Assembly: GCA_021796275.1 (NCBI GenBank)
Contig: JAJYOI010000014.1
Coordinates: 1-47,265 of the forward strand
Direction: 5' to 3'
Source: Bacteroidota bacterium
GTDB lineage: Bacteria > Bacteroidota > Ignavibacteria > UBA10030 > UBA8401
DNA length: 47,265 bases
Shown here: piece by piece, positions 34,841 through 43,584 of the stretch
How the letters are laid out: the number at the start of each line of letters is the position of its first letter
How positions within the stretch are numbered: position 1 is the first letter of the stretch
Notes under the pieces: generated by a model
The model's input: the letters and a program-made list of their open reading frames with translations, nothing else
Told to the model about the DNA's origin: nothing
Database searches by the model: none
Program-made: the position numbers and the translations under genes

Positions 34841-35077
34841 TTCGTATCCTATCTTTTCAAAGTGAAACTTTACCCTACATATTGAATGAAATCTGATTGA
34901 AAATGTGCAAATACCGTGCTACTTTTTTGCGTTGAGAATTTGACGAAGGAGAGACATGGCAAAATGCCGTTTTACCAGGTTTGGGAATCGGAAAAACAAC
35001 AGTTCCCAAGAGTGCGATGAAAAAAGCTTAAATTTCAGCTTTGGGAAAAACGAGTTGGAAATGCTTCGCTCATGACA
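34841..35077. other. Intergenic region between oxidoreductase and hybrid kinase
   Basis: The region holds the upstream sequence of nifJ, a minus-strand terminator (35020-35042), and an inverted repeat TTGGGAA/TTCCCAA (34981-35009). A 39-codon plus-strand frame from 34956 to 35075 has a good ribosome-binding site (AAGGAG 6 bp before ATG) but no recognisable similarity; it is recorded here rather than called as a gene. Confidence 0.4.
35020..35042 (-). terminator. Probable terminator of the receptor/YfiR/kinase operon
   Basis: On the minus strand AAAGCT and AGCTTT pair around an 8-nt loop and run into six T residues, about 36 bp after the kinase stop. The stem is A/T rich but well placed. Confidence 0.5.
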
Positions 35078-37435
35078 TCAGGAATTCGGGGCATCAAGCA
35101 CTTCACGAATTTCCCGGAGGATTTCATTGAGGTCGTACGGCTTGGAAAGAAATCCACAGACGCCTTCAGCGGTCATTTTTTGGAGAACTTCAGGTTGAAG
35201 GTAGCCGCTGGCAAGAACGGCTTTGATGCCCGGATTAATTTCTTTCAATTTCAGATAGACTTCATTTCCTTCGAGTTTTGGCAATCCAACATCGATCAGC
35301 ACAAAAGCAATATTGTGATGTTCGCGTCTGTAAAGTTCAATTGCTTTTTCGCCGTCACATGCCGTAAGAATATGATAACCCGAACCGCCGAGAAAAGTCT
35401 GAAGCAGTTCGATCAATTTCTCTTCATCTTCGACAATAAGCAATGTTTCGTTGCCGCCTCGTATCGTTTCGTAGTGGTGTAACGGCTCCCGTACTTCGCT
35501 TGAAACATTTTCCGGAATCGGAAAGAACAATGTGAACGATGTTCCCTCTCCGACCTCTGTTGCAACATCAACAAAACCGTTAAGACTTTTCATTACACCG
35601 TACACAACGGCAAGCCCTAAACCGGTACCGCGTCCGCGCTCTTTCGTCGTAAAAAATGGCTCAAAGATTCTTGTGCGTGTTGCTTCATTAATGCCCGTGC
35701 CGCTGTCTGTCACTTTGATAAAAACATACTGTGACGCCTGCACTTCGGGGCGAATGTGGCGCAGCGCCGCACGTTGCAGCATGCCTGAATAAATAGTGAT
35801 TCTTCCGCCCTTTGGCATTGCATCGCGCGAGTTGACACACAGGTTGAGGATAGATTGATGAAGCTGGCTGTGGTCAGCATAAATTTGCGGAAGCGGCGTT
35901 TGAAGATGTGTCTCAAAGACAATCGTTTTCGAAAATGTCTCCGATAGCATTTTGACGACATCGCTAATAACAGTATTCACATCAATACGATCAACCTGCA
36001 CCGTCGTTTTTTGCGCGAATGTCAGCAATTGACGCACCAAGCCCGAACCGCGTTCTGCCGCGTCCCTGATTGCTTCAGCCCACCTTCGGAATTTATCGCG
36101 GTCTGCATTATCGTTCAGCAGCAGCGAAGTATATCCGACGATAATCGCAAGAATATTATTGAAGTCATGTGCGATACCGCCTGCAAGCGTACCAATACTT
36201 TCCATTTTCTGCGCCTGACGGAATTCGTCTTCCAATTTCTTGAGACTCGTGTTGTCATACACATAGCCCTCAATCTCCACGAGACGGCCGTCATGATCAA
36301 ACGTACCGACAACATTTTCAATAACCGGCAGCGTTGAAGCATCGGCGCGCCGAAGCTCGGCTTCATGGTACACCAATTTTCGGTGCCGGCGCAGCAATTC
36401 AAACAAATCATTCATATTTGCTTCACGCGGAAACAACGACCGCAAATTCGATTCAAGTGCGGCATCCACGGATGAAAATCCGAAAATGCGTACGAACGAA
36501 GAATTGCATGCGAGAATTCTTCCGTCAACGGTTGCGATGAAATTTCCGGAAAGATCCTCTTCAAAAAAACGCCGGTAGCGTTCTTCGCTGGCGCGCAACG
36601 CTTCCTCCGCCTGCTGACGCTCTACAATTTCGCGCTGGAGCGCTTCAGTCCGCTCTTCAACACGCTGCTCTAAATTCTTATTTGCTATTTCAAGCTCAGC
36701 TTGCGCATCGGCAAGATGGTCAACCATCAAATTAAATGAAGAGGCAAGGTGACCGATTTCATCTGTCGTCACAACCGGCGCACGCCGGCTTAAATTTCCC
36801 GAAGCAATTTGTTTCACTGTTTCAACAATATCACTGAGCGGTTTCGTTGTAATGGCGATGATTGTAAAAACAACGAGAATGCTGGTGATAAACAAAATGA
36901 AGCTGAGAAGCGCCAGCGTCGTCCGGCTGTCGTGAATTTCTTTTCTCAGTCCACTCAATGAAATACCGAGCACGAGCGTGCCGATGTTTTTCCCGTTGTG
37001 CAGAATCGGCGCCGACGAACGGAATACCATCCCATCTGCCGAAATAGAATCTCTCATTGTATGATCGTTGTATGCATCTTCCCCGGCTTTCCCATTAAAG
37101 CGGACATCAAATGTTTTCCCCGATTCATCACGCGCCGCAATATAGACAACATCTTGCGACTGCAGTGCACTGCGAAACGCTTCATCCGCCGCTTTGACAT
37201 CACCAAAAAACAACGCAGGACTGATGTTATAGGCAGTCATGCCGGCAATGCTCTGCGCCTTATCGGCAATTGCATGAAGCGCTTGCTGCTCGAGCGTATG
37301 GGGGAGGTAATAAAAAATTGACAACGAAATTGCGCCAAGAACCAGCGATACAAAAAGCGCAAGCCGTGTACGAATAGTACGGCGAGGTTTCGACCCGGGA
37401 AATAAGTTTTCAGCGTGCTGTGATTTTCGAATCAT
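35078..37435 (-). CDS. Hybrid sensor histidine kinase with HAMP, PAS and C-terminal receiver
   Basis: Layout of the 785 residues: membrane helix near 23-44; a periplasmic sensor region resembling CHASE8 (SPALFFGDVKAADEAF); second helix near 174-196; HAMP to about 250; coiled coil with repeated Glu near 245-285; PAS near 288-400; HisKA with H423 in GGIAHDFNNIL; HATPase_c (NSRDAMPKGG; DSGTGI; GTGLGLAVVYG near 603-613); and a receiver domain with D715 in VLIDVGLP. HDFNN kinases with a terminal receiver often regulate their own flux. Its ATG overlaps the stop of the YfiR-like gene (4 bp), so the two are coupled and probably act together. Confidence 0.9.
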   Translation of the reverse strand: MIRKSQHAENLFPGSKPRRTIRTRLALFVSLVLGAISLSIFYYLPHTLEQQALHAIADKAQSIAGMTAYNISPALFFGDVKAADEAFRSALQSQDVVYIAARDESGKTFDVRFNGKAGEDAYNDHTMRDSISADGMVFRSSAPILHNGKNIGTLVLGISLSGLRKEIHDSRTTLALLSFILFITSILVVFTIIAITTKPLSDIVETVKQIASGNLSRRAPVVTTDEIGHLASSFNLMVDHLADAQAELEIANKNLEQRVEERTEALQREIVERQQAEEALRASEERYRRFFEEDLSGNFIATVDGRILACNSSFVRIFGFSSVDAALESNLRSLFPREANMNDLFELLRRHRKLVYHEAELRRADASTLPVIENVVGTFDHDGRLVEIEGYVYDNTSLKKLEDEFRQAQKMESIGTLAGGIAHDFNNILAIIVGYTSLLLNDNADRDKFRRWAEAIRDAAERGSGLVRQLLTFAQKTTVQVDRIDVNTVISDVVKMLSETFSKTIVFETHLQTPLPQIYADHSQLHQSILNLCVNSRDAMPKGGRITIYSGMLQRAALRHIRPEVQASQYVFIKVTDSGTGINEATRTRIFEPFFTTKERGRGTGLGLAVVYGVMKSLNGFVDVATEVGEGTSFTLFFPIPENVSSEVREPLHHYETIRGGNETLLIVEDEEKLIELLQTFLGGSGYHILTACDGEKAIELYRREHHNIAFVLIDVGLPKLEGNEVYLKLKEINPGIKAVLASGYLQPEVLQKMTAEGVCGFLSKPYDLNEILREIREVLDAPNS

Positions 37436-38001
37436 TGAATTATTTTTGCCAATTTCAATAATTGAGCATCAAAATCTACGCCCTCTGCTTTTGCCGCAGG
37501 AAGATTAATCACGATAAGCGGCTTGTCTCTTTTTACATCTATGCTCAGCGAAATCCCGGCATCAACATAGTCGGGAACTCCGGTCAGTGTAAGCACGTGG
37601 GATTCACGGGTAATATCGGTAATTGCTGAAATAGCTACGGCGCGCAGCGGTGCGACATAGATGAGATCTATCTTTTCGCGCTGGATCGCCGCGCGAAGAT
37701 CGGTTTCAACCGACATATCTATAGAAACATAACGAATCGGAGTTCCGTCAACATTGCGCAGGGGAAAATTGTTGATCATATCGATCAACGCATTGCGGAT
37801 ATTCAGAGATTTCCGGTACTCGCTTTGATACAAAATCCCGATCTCAATTTCCTGACCAACCCGTGCATGGAAGTTCCGGTCGAACGTAAAAATCTTCAGA
37901 AATAATGGATACTGCACTTCTACCGGAACAGCCATTTCCTGCGCTGCCGTCGAACACGCGGCCGTTCCGCAAAATACTATGAGAAAAAAAATACGCCTCA
38001 C
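37432..38001 (-). CDS. YfiR-like (DUF4154) periplasmic protein
   Basis: The GTG at 38001 (VRRIFFLIVFC) gives a proper signal peptide; the frame is open much further upstream but overlaps the end of the TonB receptor and is not coding there. The 189-residue product shows the YfiR/DUF4154 pattern: PLFLKIFTFDRNF early, IGILYQSEYRKSLNIRNAL, a central DLIYVAPLRAVAISAITDIT and a late LIVINLPAAKAEGVDF. YfiR in Pseudomonas represses a diguanylate cyclase in the periplasm; here the likely partner is the coupled histidine kinase. The gene lies 40 bp after the receptor stop and overlaps the kinase by 4 bp. Confidence 0.75.
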   Translation of the reverse strand: MRRIFFLIVFCGTAACSTAAQEMAVPVEVQYPLFLKIFTFDRNFHARVGQEIEIGILYQSEYRKSLNIRNALIDMINNFPLRNVDGTPIRYVSIDMSVETDLRAAIQREKIDLIYVAPLRAVAISAITDITRESHVLTLTGVPDYVDAGISLSIDVKRDKPLIVINLPAAKAEGVDFDAQLLKLAKIIQ

Positions 38002-38041
38002 TGGTGTGCAGCTTTCTTCAGAGATTTCGGGAATGAATTTT

Positions 38042-39994
38042 TTAGAGCGTGTATTCCAGCTTCGCAAAAAATACTCGTCCGTTCTGAATAATTGACGCTT
38101 CTTTGTGTTCAAATCCACCGGGCGTTGCATACGAAACATTGAAGAGATTAGTGATTGAAGCTGAAATTCTGACATGCTCAAGAAACATTCGGGAGAAAAA
38201 ATTAACATCGGTGAGCAGATACGGATCCGTTTTCGTTCCTGCAAGCGTGATACGGCTCGATTCATAATCAAAAGCAATTGCCGCAGAATAGCCTTCAAAG
38301 AAATCGAAGCTCGCTCCGCATCTGAAAAGATGCGACGGCGAATTTGTCAGCTTCGCGCCGGAGTTACCGTCTTTTGCATCTTCATAGGTATAATTGACAT
38401 AGCTTTGAATTCCCGGATGAATTCTCAACGTTAACTCGGCTTCAACACCGCTTGCGCGCGCCACGCTCACGTTTTGAAATTGCAGCAGTGAATCGAGGGG
38501 ATCAATTGTTTCATCAATCAAATTTGCTACGCGGTTATCGAACAACGAGACGCTTCCGAATACACTTTCTGAAATATGCTGTTCCAGAACAAGCTCCGCT
38601 GTGCGAATCCGTTCGGGCTGAAGCGCAGGATTCGCTTCATATCCCGAAACCGGATCAGCATAATTGACTTCGTAGATATTCGGCGCGCGGAACGCTTCGC
38701 CATACAATAATTTCAATGTTGATGATACTGCCGGATAGTACATCACCGCCACACGCGGCGTAGTCGCTTGCACATCGTTCGAATATTCGTCGCGGCGAAT
38801 GCCAAGCGATAACGACAAATTTTCGGATAGCTGATGCTCGTCTTCAACATATAACGAAAAAAGCGAGTATGGGAAGTTTCCGTCGAAAAAAATTTGCGTC
38901 GGATCCCAAAAATGATAGTCGGCATGAAGATGCTGCTGGTATTCTGCTCCAAGCGTAAAACGATTTTTCGTAGTCATATCCCATTGCGCGCGCAACTCGG
39001 CGCCGACCCAATTACCGGTGGTCGCGTCCCTTGTTTCAATTCCTTCGAATGGGTACGTTCCCCGATACTCGTAATGGTCAAGATAAACGCGGCTGAACAG
39101 CGACTTGTCCACTGCAAGAGCCGTGTGATACTGCACTTCGACCATCGAGCGCTGGTCAAGTGTTTTCGCAGACGGGTCATTGAAATCAGCATCAAACGCG
39201 CCGGTAGGAATCCCTTTCTCGCGCGACACGCCGTACAATTGTAACGTAAAATCGTTATACGAAATTGTCGAAAGAATTCCGTACGACCGGTCCCAATCAA
39301 GATGGTGGGCAATACCGTGATTGGTTGAATCTGTATCGTATTCTTTGAAGTAGAGGTCTTTTCCTTCAATATTATCGTACAATCCCGAAAAGAAAATGTT
39401 CATGCCATTTTCCAACTGTTTTCCGTACAACACCGACGCTGTGCTTTCATTCAGCGTGCTTCCGCCAACATTAATATGAAGGCCGTCAATCGCATTTCCT
39501 TTTTTCGTTACAAGATTGATAACCGCAAACATGGCATTGTTGCCGTATACCGCCGCGCCGGGACCGCGGACAATTTCAATATGATCAAGCGCGCTGAGAT
39601 CAATGCCAAGGTCCGTTCCAATCGCTGCTGAGCCGTACACATCTTCATTCAACGTGTGGCCGTTGACCAGCAGAAGCAGGCGGTCATTGTAATCTGTTGG
39701 CCTTCCAAAACCGCGAATTCCGACGTACGCATAATTGCGGTCGTTGCTTGTGTAAAATCCATGCACACTTCGCAGCACATCGCTGAGGGTACGATAACCG
39801 TAGCGGGCAATATCTTCAGAAGAAATGATTGTCACAGAAGCCGGTGCTTCACTTACAGTCTGATCGTATTTTGTGGCAGCGCTGATTTTGATATTCAGAA
39901 GCGAATCGAGGGGAAATTGTTCAATCCCGCCGCCCGGACTTTGAGCAAGCACTGCTCCGGAACCTAACCATATCATCAACAATAGTCTTTTCAT
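38042..39994 (-). CDS. TonB-dependent receptor of a receptor/YfiR/kinase cassette
   Basis: ATG at 39994 has AAGGAG 8 bp upstream and gives 650 residues with signal peptide ending at VLAQ. The plug starts LLNIKISAATKYDQTVSEAP, then ASVTIISSEDIARYGYRTLS and YAYVGIRGFGRPTDYNDR, with EIVRGPGAAVYGNNAMFAV marking the plug end. The barrel ends in FAKLEYTL. The short N-terminus lacks a carboxypeptidase-regulatory or STN domain. Relatives with LLNIKISAA-type plugs occur with DUF4154 proteins and sensor kinases, as here, and often carry siderophore-, cobalamin- or copper-like annotations; the cargo is not deducible. A sigma-70 promoter lies upstream. Confidence 0.88.
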   Translation of the reverse strand: MKRLLLMIWLGSGAVLAQSPGGGIEQFPLDSLLNIKISAATKYDQTVSEAPASVTIISSEDIARYGYRTLSDVLRSVHGFYTSNDRNYAYVGIRGFGRPTDYNDRLLLLVNGHTLNEDVYGSAAIGTDLGIDLSALDHIEIVRGPGAAVYGNNAMFAVINLVTKKGNAIDGLHINVGGSTLNESTASVLYGKQLENGMNIFFSGLYDNIEGKDLYFKEYDTDSTNHGIAHHLDWDRSYGILSTISYNDFTLQLYGVSREKGIPTGAFDADFNDPSAKTLDQRSMVEVQYHTALAVDKSLFSRVYLDHYEYRGTYPFEGIETRDATTGNWVGAELRAQWDMTTKNRFTLGAEYQQHLHADYHFWDPTQIFFDGNFPYSLFSLYVEDEHQLSENLSLSLGIRRDEYSNDVQATTPRVAVMYYPAVSSTLKLLYGEAFRAPNIYEVNYADPVSGYEANPALQPERIRTAELVLEQHISESVFGSVSLFDNRVANLIDETIDPLDSLLQFQNVSVARASGVEAELTLRIHPGIQSYVNYTYEDAKDGNSGAKLTNSPSHLFRCGASFDFFEGYSAAIAFDYESSRITLAGTKTDPYLLTDVNFFSRMFLEHVRISASITNLFNVSYATPGGFEHKEASIIQNGRVFFAKLEYTL

Positions 39995-40023
39995 CAATCA
40001 TTCTCCTTGCATAACTCTTAATG

Positions 40024-40052
40024 ATGATACTCGTTTTCCCATTCTCTGTCAA
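40024..40052 (-). promoter_or_regulatory. Sigma-70 promoter of the receptor/YfiR/kinase operon
   Basis: TTGACA (40052-40047), 17-bp spacer, TATCAT (40029-40024). Start near 40017, only 23 bp before the receptor ATG. A CTTGA-GAAA-TCAAG stem abuts the -35 box at 40053-40066 and may be an activator or repressor site, or the end of the preceding operon. The rest of the 40067-40238 gap shows only a 6-bp inverted repeat GGGCAA/TTGCCC at 40170-40208. Confidence 0.65.
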
Positions 40053-40238
40053 CTTGAGAAATCAAGATGGCGCCCTCAGTTCAGTTGTACGGCTGATGCG
40101 CGAAATGTTAATTGTTGATAGAGCACGGAGGTTTTGTACTGAGCACGTTGGCAAAGCTCTGGAATGAACGGGCAATAATTTCTTGGAAAAAACGATCTGT
40201 TCTTGCCCTCTACGTACATCGTACCGCTGAACATTACA

Positions 40239-40562
40239 TCACGCTGGATTTGCGGTTCCCTCGATCACTTCAATGATAATCGGAAAATAATGGTCGAGCG
40301 GGCAATCAAGCAGGTTGCGAACATAACATGTGCCATTGGCAGACTGTTCGGTACATTTGCTGCACACATCACGGCGCAATGCCGCAATGTAGTCCAGCAC
40401 ATTCTCGCTGTCAGTGGTTTGAACCACATGAACAACTCTGGAGAAGTTTTCTTTGAGCGCACATTTGAACTGAGGAGGAAGCTTGCATTCACCATAGCGG
40501 TCGCCGTCGATGCACTTCGTGCACACTTTTTTCTGTACCGCGGTCCAATAATGATCAATCAT
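40239..40562 (-). CDS. Small protein with two identical four-cysteine clusters, function unknown
   Basis: The 107-residue protein has no signal peptide and exactly eight cysteines at 14, 17, 26, 34 and 67, 70, 79, 87. Both groups follow C-x2-C-x8-C-x7-C, repeated with a 53-residue period; the segments after each also match loosely (ALKENFSRVVHVVQ and PLDHYFPIIIEVIE). This is an internal duplication able to bind two zinc ions or two iron-sulfur clusters. I do not recognise the family. It closes an operon that encodes ferredoxin, alanine dehydrogenase and a CoA transferase, so an electron-transfer or regulatory role in that metabolism is possible but inferred. A second frame on the same strand lacks the cysteine pattern. 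Confidence 0.75.
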   Translation of the reverse strand: MIDHYWTAVQKKVCTKCIDGDRYGECKLPPQFKCALKENFSRVVHVVQTTDSENVLDYIAALRRDVCSKCTEQSANGTCYVRNLLDCPLDHYFPIIIEVIEGTANPA

Positions 40563-40576
40563 GGAACCTCCTTGTG

Positions 40577-40765
40577 TTAGGAAAGCCAGTTATCAAACTC
40601 AGTTTCCGGAATATCTATAGGGAATGAGTTGAAATTCCGATTGGAATGTTCTTTGGCTCCGTACGCAACAACATGCGGCCGAATTCTATGAATCAACTTT
40701 GTAACAGTGCATGTCGTCAACAACGCTGCCAACACTGCAACGACAAACCACGATGCCTTCTTCAT
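40577..40765 (-). CDS. Small single-pass membrane protein, unknown
   Basis: The start at 40765 (MKKASWFVVAVLAALLTTC) gives 62 residues: a lysine-rich N-terminus, one hydrophobic segment to about residue 22 and a polar tail (IDIPETEFDNWLS). The same frame continues 33 bp upstream without a better start. C19 might be lipidated but LLTTC is a poor lipobox. Spacing of 14 bp to the cysteine-cluster gene and 57 bp from the preceding one supports co-transcription. No function recognised. Confidence 0.5.
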   Translation of the reverse strand: MKKASWFVVAVLAALLTTCTVTKLIHRIRPHVVAYGAKEHSNRNFNSFPIDIPETEFDNWLS

Positions 40766-40822
40766 ACAAACTCTCGTTTCATCTGCACTGTGTAACAACA
40801 GTGACCGCTGAAAAGAAAAACA

Positions 40823-41086
40823 TCACAACCACACATCTGTTGAAGAATCTTCCGTGATACGGGCGGCGGCAGGCTGACGGATTTCCGTAAGCAGTGTGCG
40901 AATTCCTTCAAGCCGGGTGTGCGCTTCAATGATTTTTTCGCGCATTTTTTCCAAATCCAACGGATGCTGCGGGTGATCGCGGTACCAATTCAGCACCCGC
41001 TCCATTTCCAGTGTGAGGGCGTCAACCAGATTATTTTCTTTTCCAATCCAGTCAAGTTTGTCTTTTGGCACTTGAATGATATCCAT
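40823..41086 (-). CDS. Small helical cytoplasmic protein, unknown
   Basis: The start at 41086 (MDIIQVPKDKLDWIGKENN) has GGGAGT upstream; an earlier ATG at 41116 overlaps the CoA-transferase stop by 4 bp and is the alternative. The 87-residue product is strongly helical and charged (LEKMREKIIEAHTRLEGIRTL) without signal or membrane segment. It has no recognised domain. Its place directly after the CoA transferase suggests it belongs to that metabolic operon, perhaps as an accessory or stability factor. Confidence 0.6.
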   Translation of the reverse strand: MDIIQVPKDKLDWIGKENNLVDALTLEMERVLNWYRDHPQHPLDLEKMREKIIEAHTRLEGIRTLLTEIRQPAAARITEDSSTDVWL

Positions 41087-41112
41087 AGCGACTCCCTTTT
41101 TCTTATTCGTTG

Positions 41113-42426
41113 TCATACGCAGTGCTGGCGCATTTTAAATTGTTCATGCACCGCATCAGATAATTCTTCCTGAAACTGCGGATGGGCGATTGCAACGAGC
41201 GCTTCTGCGCGCTGGCGAAGATTCTTTCCGTGAAGCAATGCGACGCCGAATTCAGTGACGACATAGTGTACATCGGCACGCGACGTTACAACGCCGGCGC
41301 CGAGAGCAAGCGTCGGGACAATGCGGGAGATAGTTCCGTTTTTTGCCGTTGACGGCAGCGCGATGATCGGCTTTCCTCCGCGCGACGCTGCAGCGCCGCG
41401 AATAAAATCTACCTGACCGCCGAATCCGCTGTAGATCGCTGTGCCGATGGAATCGGAACACACTTGTCCGGTAATATCCACTTCAATCGCGGAATTGATT
41501 GCAACCATTTTATCATTTCGTGAGATGACCCACGGATTATTGGTATAATCACACGGGTGAAGTTCGAAATACGGATTGTTATCGACATATTCATAGAGCG
41601 CCGACGAACCGAGCACAAACGTCGCAATGACCTTTCCCGGGTGCAGAGTCTTTTTTTGATTCGTCACAATACCGCGTTCAATCGCTTTCACAACACCATC
41701 GGACACCATTTCGGTATGAATGCCGAGATTTCTCTTTCCGCTAAGCTGCGCCAGCACCGCATCTGGGATTCCGCCGATGCCAAGCTGAAGCGTGGCGTTA
41801 TCTTCAACTAATTCTGCTATGAGTGTTCCGATTTTTTTCTCGACATCGGTAAATTCGTGATTACCGGGAAGAGTTTTGAGCGATTCGGAACATTCAACGA
41901 TCTTATGGATGCGCGAAATATGAATAAATACATCGCCAAGCGTCCGCGGCATTTTGTCGTTTACCTGAGCGATAACTATTTTTGCATTTTCAACAGCAGC
42001 TTTCGCTGCGCCGCATTCTACGCCTAAACTCAAAAAGCCGTGTTCATCCGGCGGACTGAGATGTACAAATGCAACATCAAGCGGAAGATAACCATCTGAA
42101 AAGAATCCGGGAATTCGCGACAAATGCACCGGAATGTAATCGCCGGTTCCTTGCATTACTGCAGCACGATCAGCCGGACCAACAAAAACCGAGTTATGGC
42201 GAAAATGAGTTTCCATTCCCGGCTTCGACAAAGGATCATCGCCGAGCAAAAGCAAGTGCACAACTTCGACGTCGGATAATTCATCCTTGCGAAGCGCGAG
42301 CGCATTCGTCAAAAGCTCAGGCGTCGCGGCGTTGCCGCTGAGAAAAATTCTGTCTCCCGATTTCACGACCGACACGGCTTCTGCCAGAGTCGTGACCTTT
42401 GCCATATATTGTTCTGCCCAACTCAT
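41113..42426 (-). CDS. Acetyl-CoA hydrolase/CoA-transferase family enzyme (4-hydroxybutyrate CoA-transferase-like)
   Basis: The 437-residue protein matches the two-domain Cat1/acetate CoA-transferase family. Seen are SGDRIFLSGNAATPELL near 23-39, VAFVHLSPPDEHGFLSLG near 119-136, a central GIGGIPDAVLAQL and HTEMVSDGVV near 240-249, and YSGFGGQVDFIRGAAASRGG near 335-354. An internal glutamate forms the CoA thioester in this family; HTEM is the best candidate. Such enzymes move CoA between acetyl-CoA and a carboxylate such as acetate, propionate or 4-hydroxybutyrate. The gene follows alanine dehydrogenase by 6 bp. With pyruvate:ferredoxin oxidoreductase making acetyl-CoA, a fermentative acetate route is plausible. 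Confidence 0.85.
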   Translation of the reverse strand: MSWAEQYMAKVTTLAEAVSVVKSGDRIFLSGNAATPELLTNALALRKDELSDVEVVHLLLLGDDPLSKPGMETHFRHNSVFVGPADRAAVMQGTGDYIPVHLSRIPGFFSDGYLPLDVAFVHLSPPDEHGFLSLGVECGAAKAAVENAKIVIAQVNDKMPRTLGDVFIHISRIHKIVECSESLKTLPGNHEFTDVEKKIGTLIAELVEDNATLQLGIGGIPDAVLAQLSGKRNLGIHTEMVSDGVVKAIERGIVTNQKKTLHPGKVIATFVLGSSALYEYVDNNPYFELHPCDYTNNPWVISRNDKMVAINSAIEVDITGQVCSDSIGTAIYSGFGGQVDFIRGAAASRGGKPIIALPSTAKNGTISRIVPTLALGAGVVTSRADVHYVVTEFGVALLHGKNLRQRAEALVAIAHPQFQEELSDAVHEQFKMRQHCV

Positions 42427-42432
42427 ACGTTA

Positions 42433-43575
42433 TCAATTTTGAGACGATGGAAGAACACTTGCCAAATGAATTTGCAAATCTTTGTACGCCAGACCAAACA
42501 CTTTTGACACCACTCGATTCGTGCAATATCCGCCGAAAGTGCATGCCCCTTTCGCGAAGCCGGGATCCATCCGCAGTGCCTGTTCAACACCGATTTCACC
42601 GACCGAGCGCAAATATGGAAGGATCGCGTTTGTTAATCCCACAGTCGCAGTGCGTGAGACCATCGCAGGAATATTCGGCACGCAGAAATGCACAACACCA
42701 TGTTCAACAAATACCGGATCATCAATTGTTGTCGGCCGGCTTGTCTCAACACACCCTCCCTGATCAATTGACACATCAACGATAACCGAACCTGCTTTCA
42801 TTGTCTTGACCATAGTCTCGGTTACAACATGAGGCGAGCGTTCGCCTTTCAGCAACACAGCCCCGATGACAACATCTGCGAACTGGACGGCGCGCGCTAC
42901 ATTGACTTCGGTTGCAAGAGCCGTCGCAATTTTCCAATGAAAACAATGTTCAACTTCACGCAATCTGGAAAGATCGGTATCGAGCACCGTCACCGCCGCA
43001 CCAAGTCCCAGCGCAACGCGTGCCGCGGTTCTTCCGACAGTTCCAGCGCCTAAGATGACAACGGATGCCGGCGGGATGCCCGGAATACCGCCGAGGAGAA
43101 TTCCTCTGCCGCCTTCTTCGCCTTGCAAAAAATGAGCCGCCGCCTGAATGGAAAGCTGTCCGCCTATTTCGCTCATCGCCTGCAGCACCGGCAAATCGCC
43201 GCGGCTATCTTCAATCAACTCGTACGCAATTGCGGTCGTCTTCTTCGCAAGCAATCCATCCGTAATTCTTCTGTCTGACACAACCAGATGAAAAGCCGAA
43301 AAAAACACCTGGCCAAAACCAAGTAATAATAGTTCTCCATTCGTCGGCGGAGAGATTTTCAGCAAAATTTGAGAGCGGTTAATAGCTTCTTCTGCACTGT
43401 ACACAATAACTGCGCCTGCGGCAACATAGTCGCTGTCATTGAACATTGAAAGAAGTCCGGCATGTTGTTCAACAAAGACACGATTGCCTGCCGCCGTCAG
43501 CGATTGTATTCCTGCCGGCGATAATGCAACACGCCGCTCCAATCTGCGATCCTCTTTGAGCACACCAAAATTCAT
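42433..43575 (-). CDS. ald: Alanine dehydrogenase family protein
   Basis: The 380-residue protein has the AlaDH/PNT N-terminal domain (FGVLKEDRRLERRVALSPAG near 3-22, then a lysine/histidine region with SAFHLVVSDRRI) and a Rossmann NAD domain (VVILGAGTVGRTAARVALGLGA near 170-191). The HFCVPNIPAMVSRTATVGL near 295-313 is characteristic of Ald. It interconverts L-alanine with pyruvate, ammonia and NADH, feeding or draining the pyruvate pool used by the oxidoreductase. A transhydrogenase alpha-subunit role is less likely because no beta subunit follows. It is 9 bp downstream of the ferredoxin gene. Confidence 0.85.
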   Translation of the reverse strand: MNFGVLKEDRRLERRVALSPAGIQSLTAAGNRVFVEQHAGLLSMFNDSDYVAAGAVIVYSAEEAINRSQILLKISPPTNGELLLLGFGQVFFSAFHLVVSDRRITDGLLAKKTTAIAYELIEDSRGDLPVLQAMSEIGGQLSIQAAAHFLQGEEGGRGILLGGIPGIPPASVVILGAGTVGRTAARVALGLGAAVTVLDTDLSRLREVEHCFHWKIATALATEVNVARAVQFADVVIGAVLLKGERSPHVVTETMVKTMKAGSVIVDVSIDQGGCVETSRPTTIDDPVFVEHGVVHFCVPNIPAMVSRTATVGLTNAILPYLRSVGEIGVEQALRMDPGFAKGACTFGGYCTNRVVSKVFGLAYKDLQIHLASVLPSSQN

Positions 43576-43584
43576 AATCAGCGC

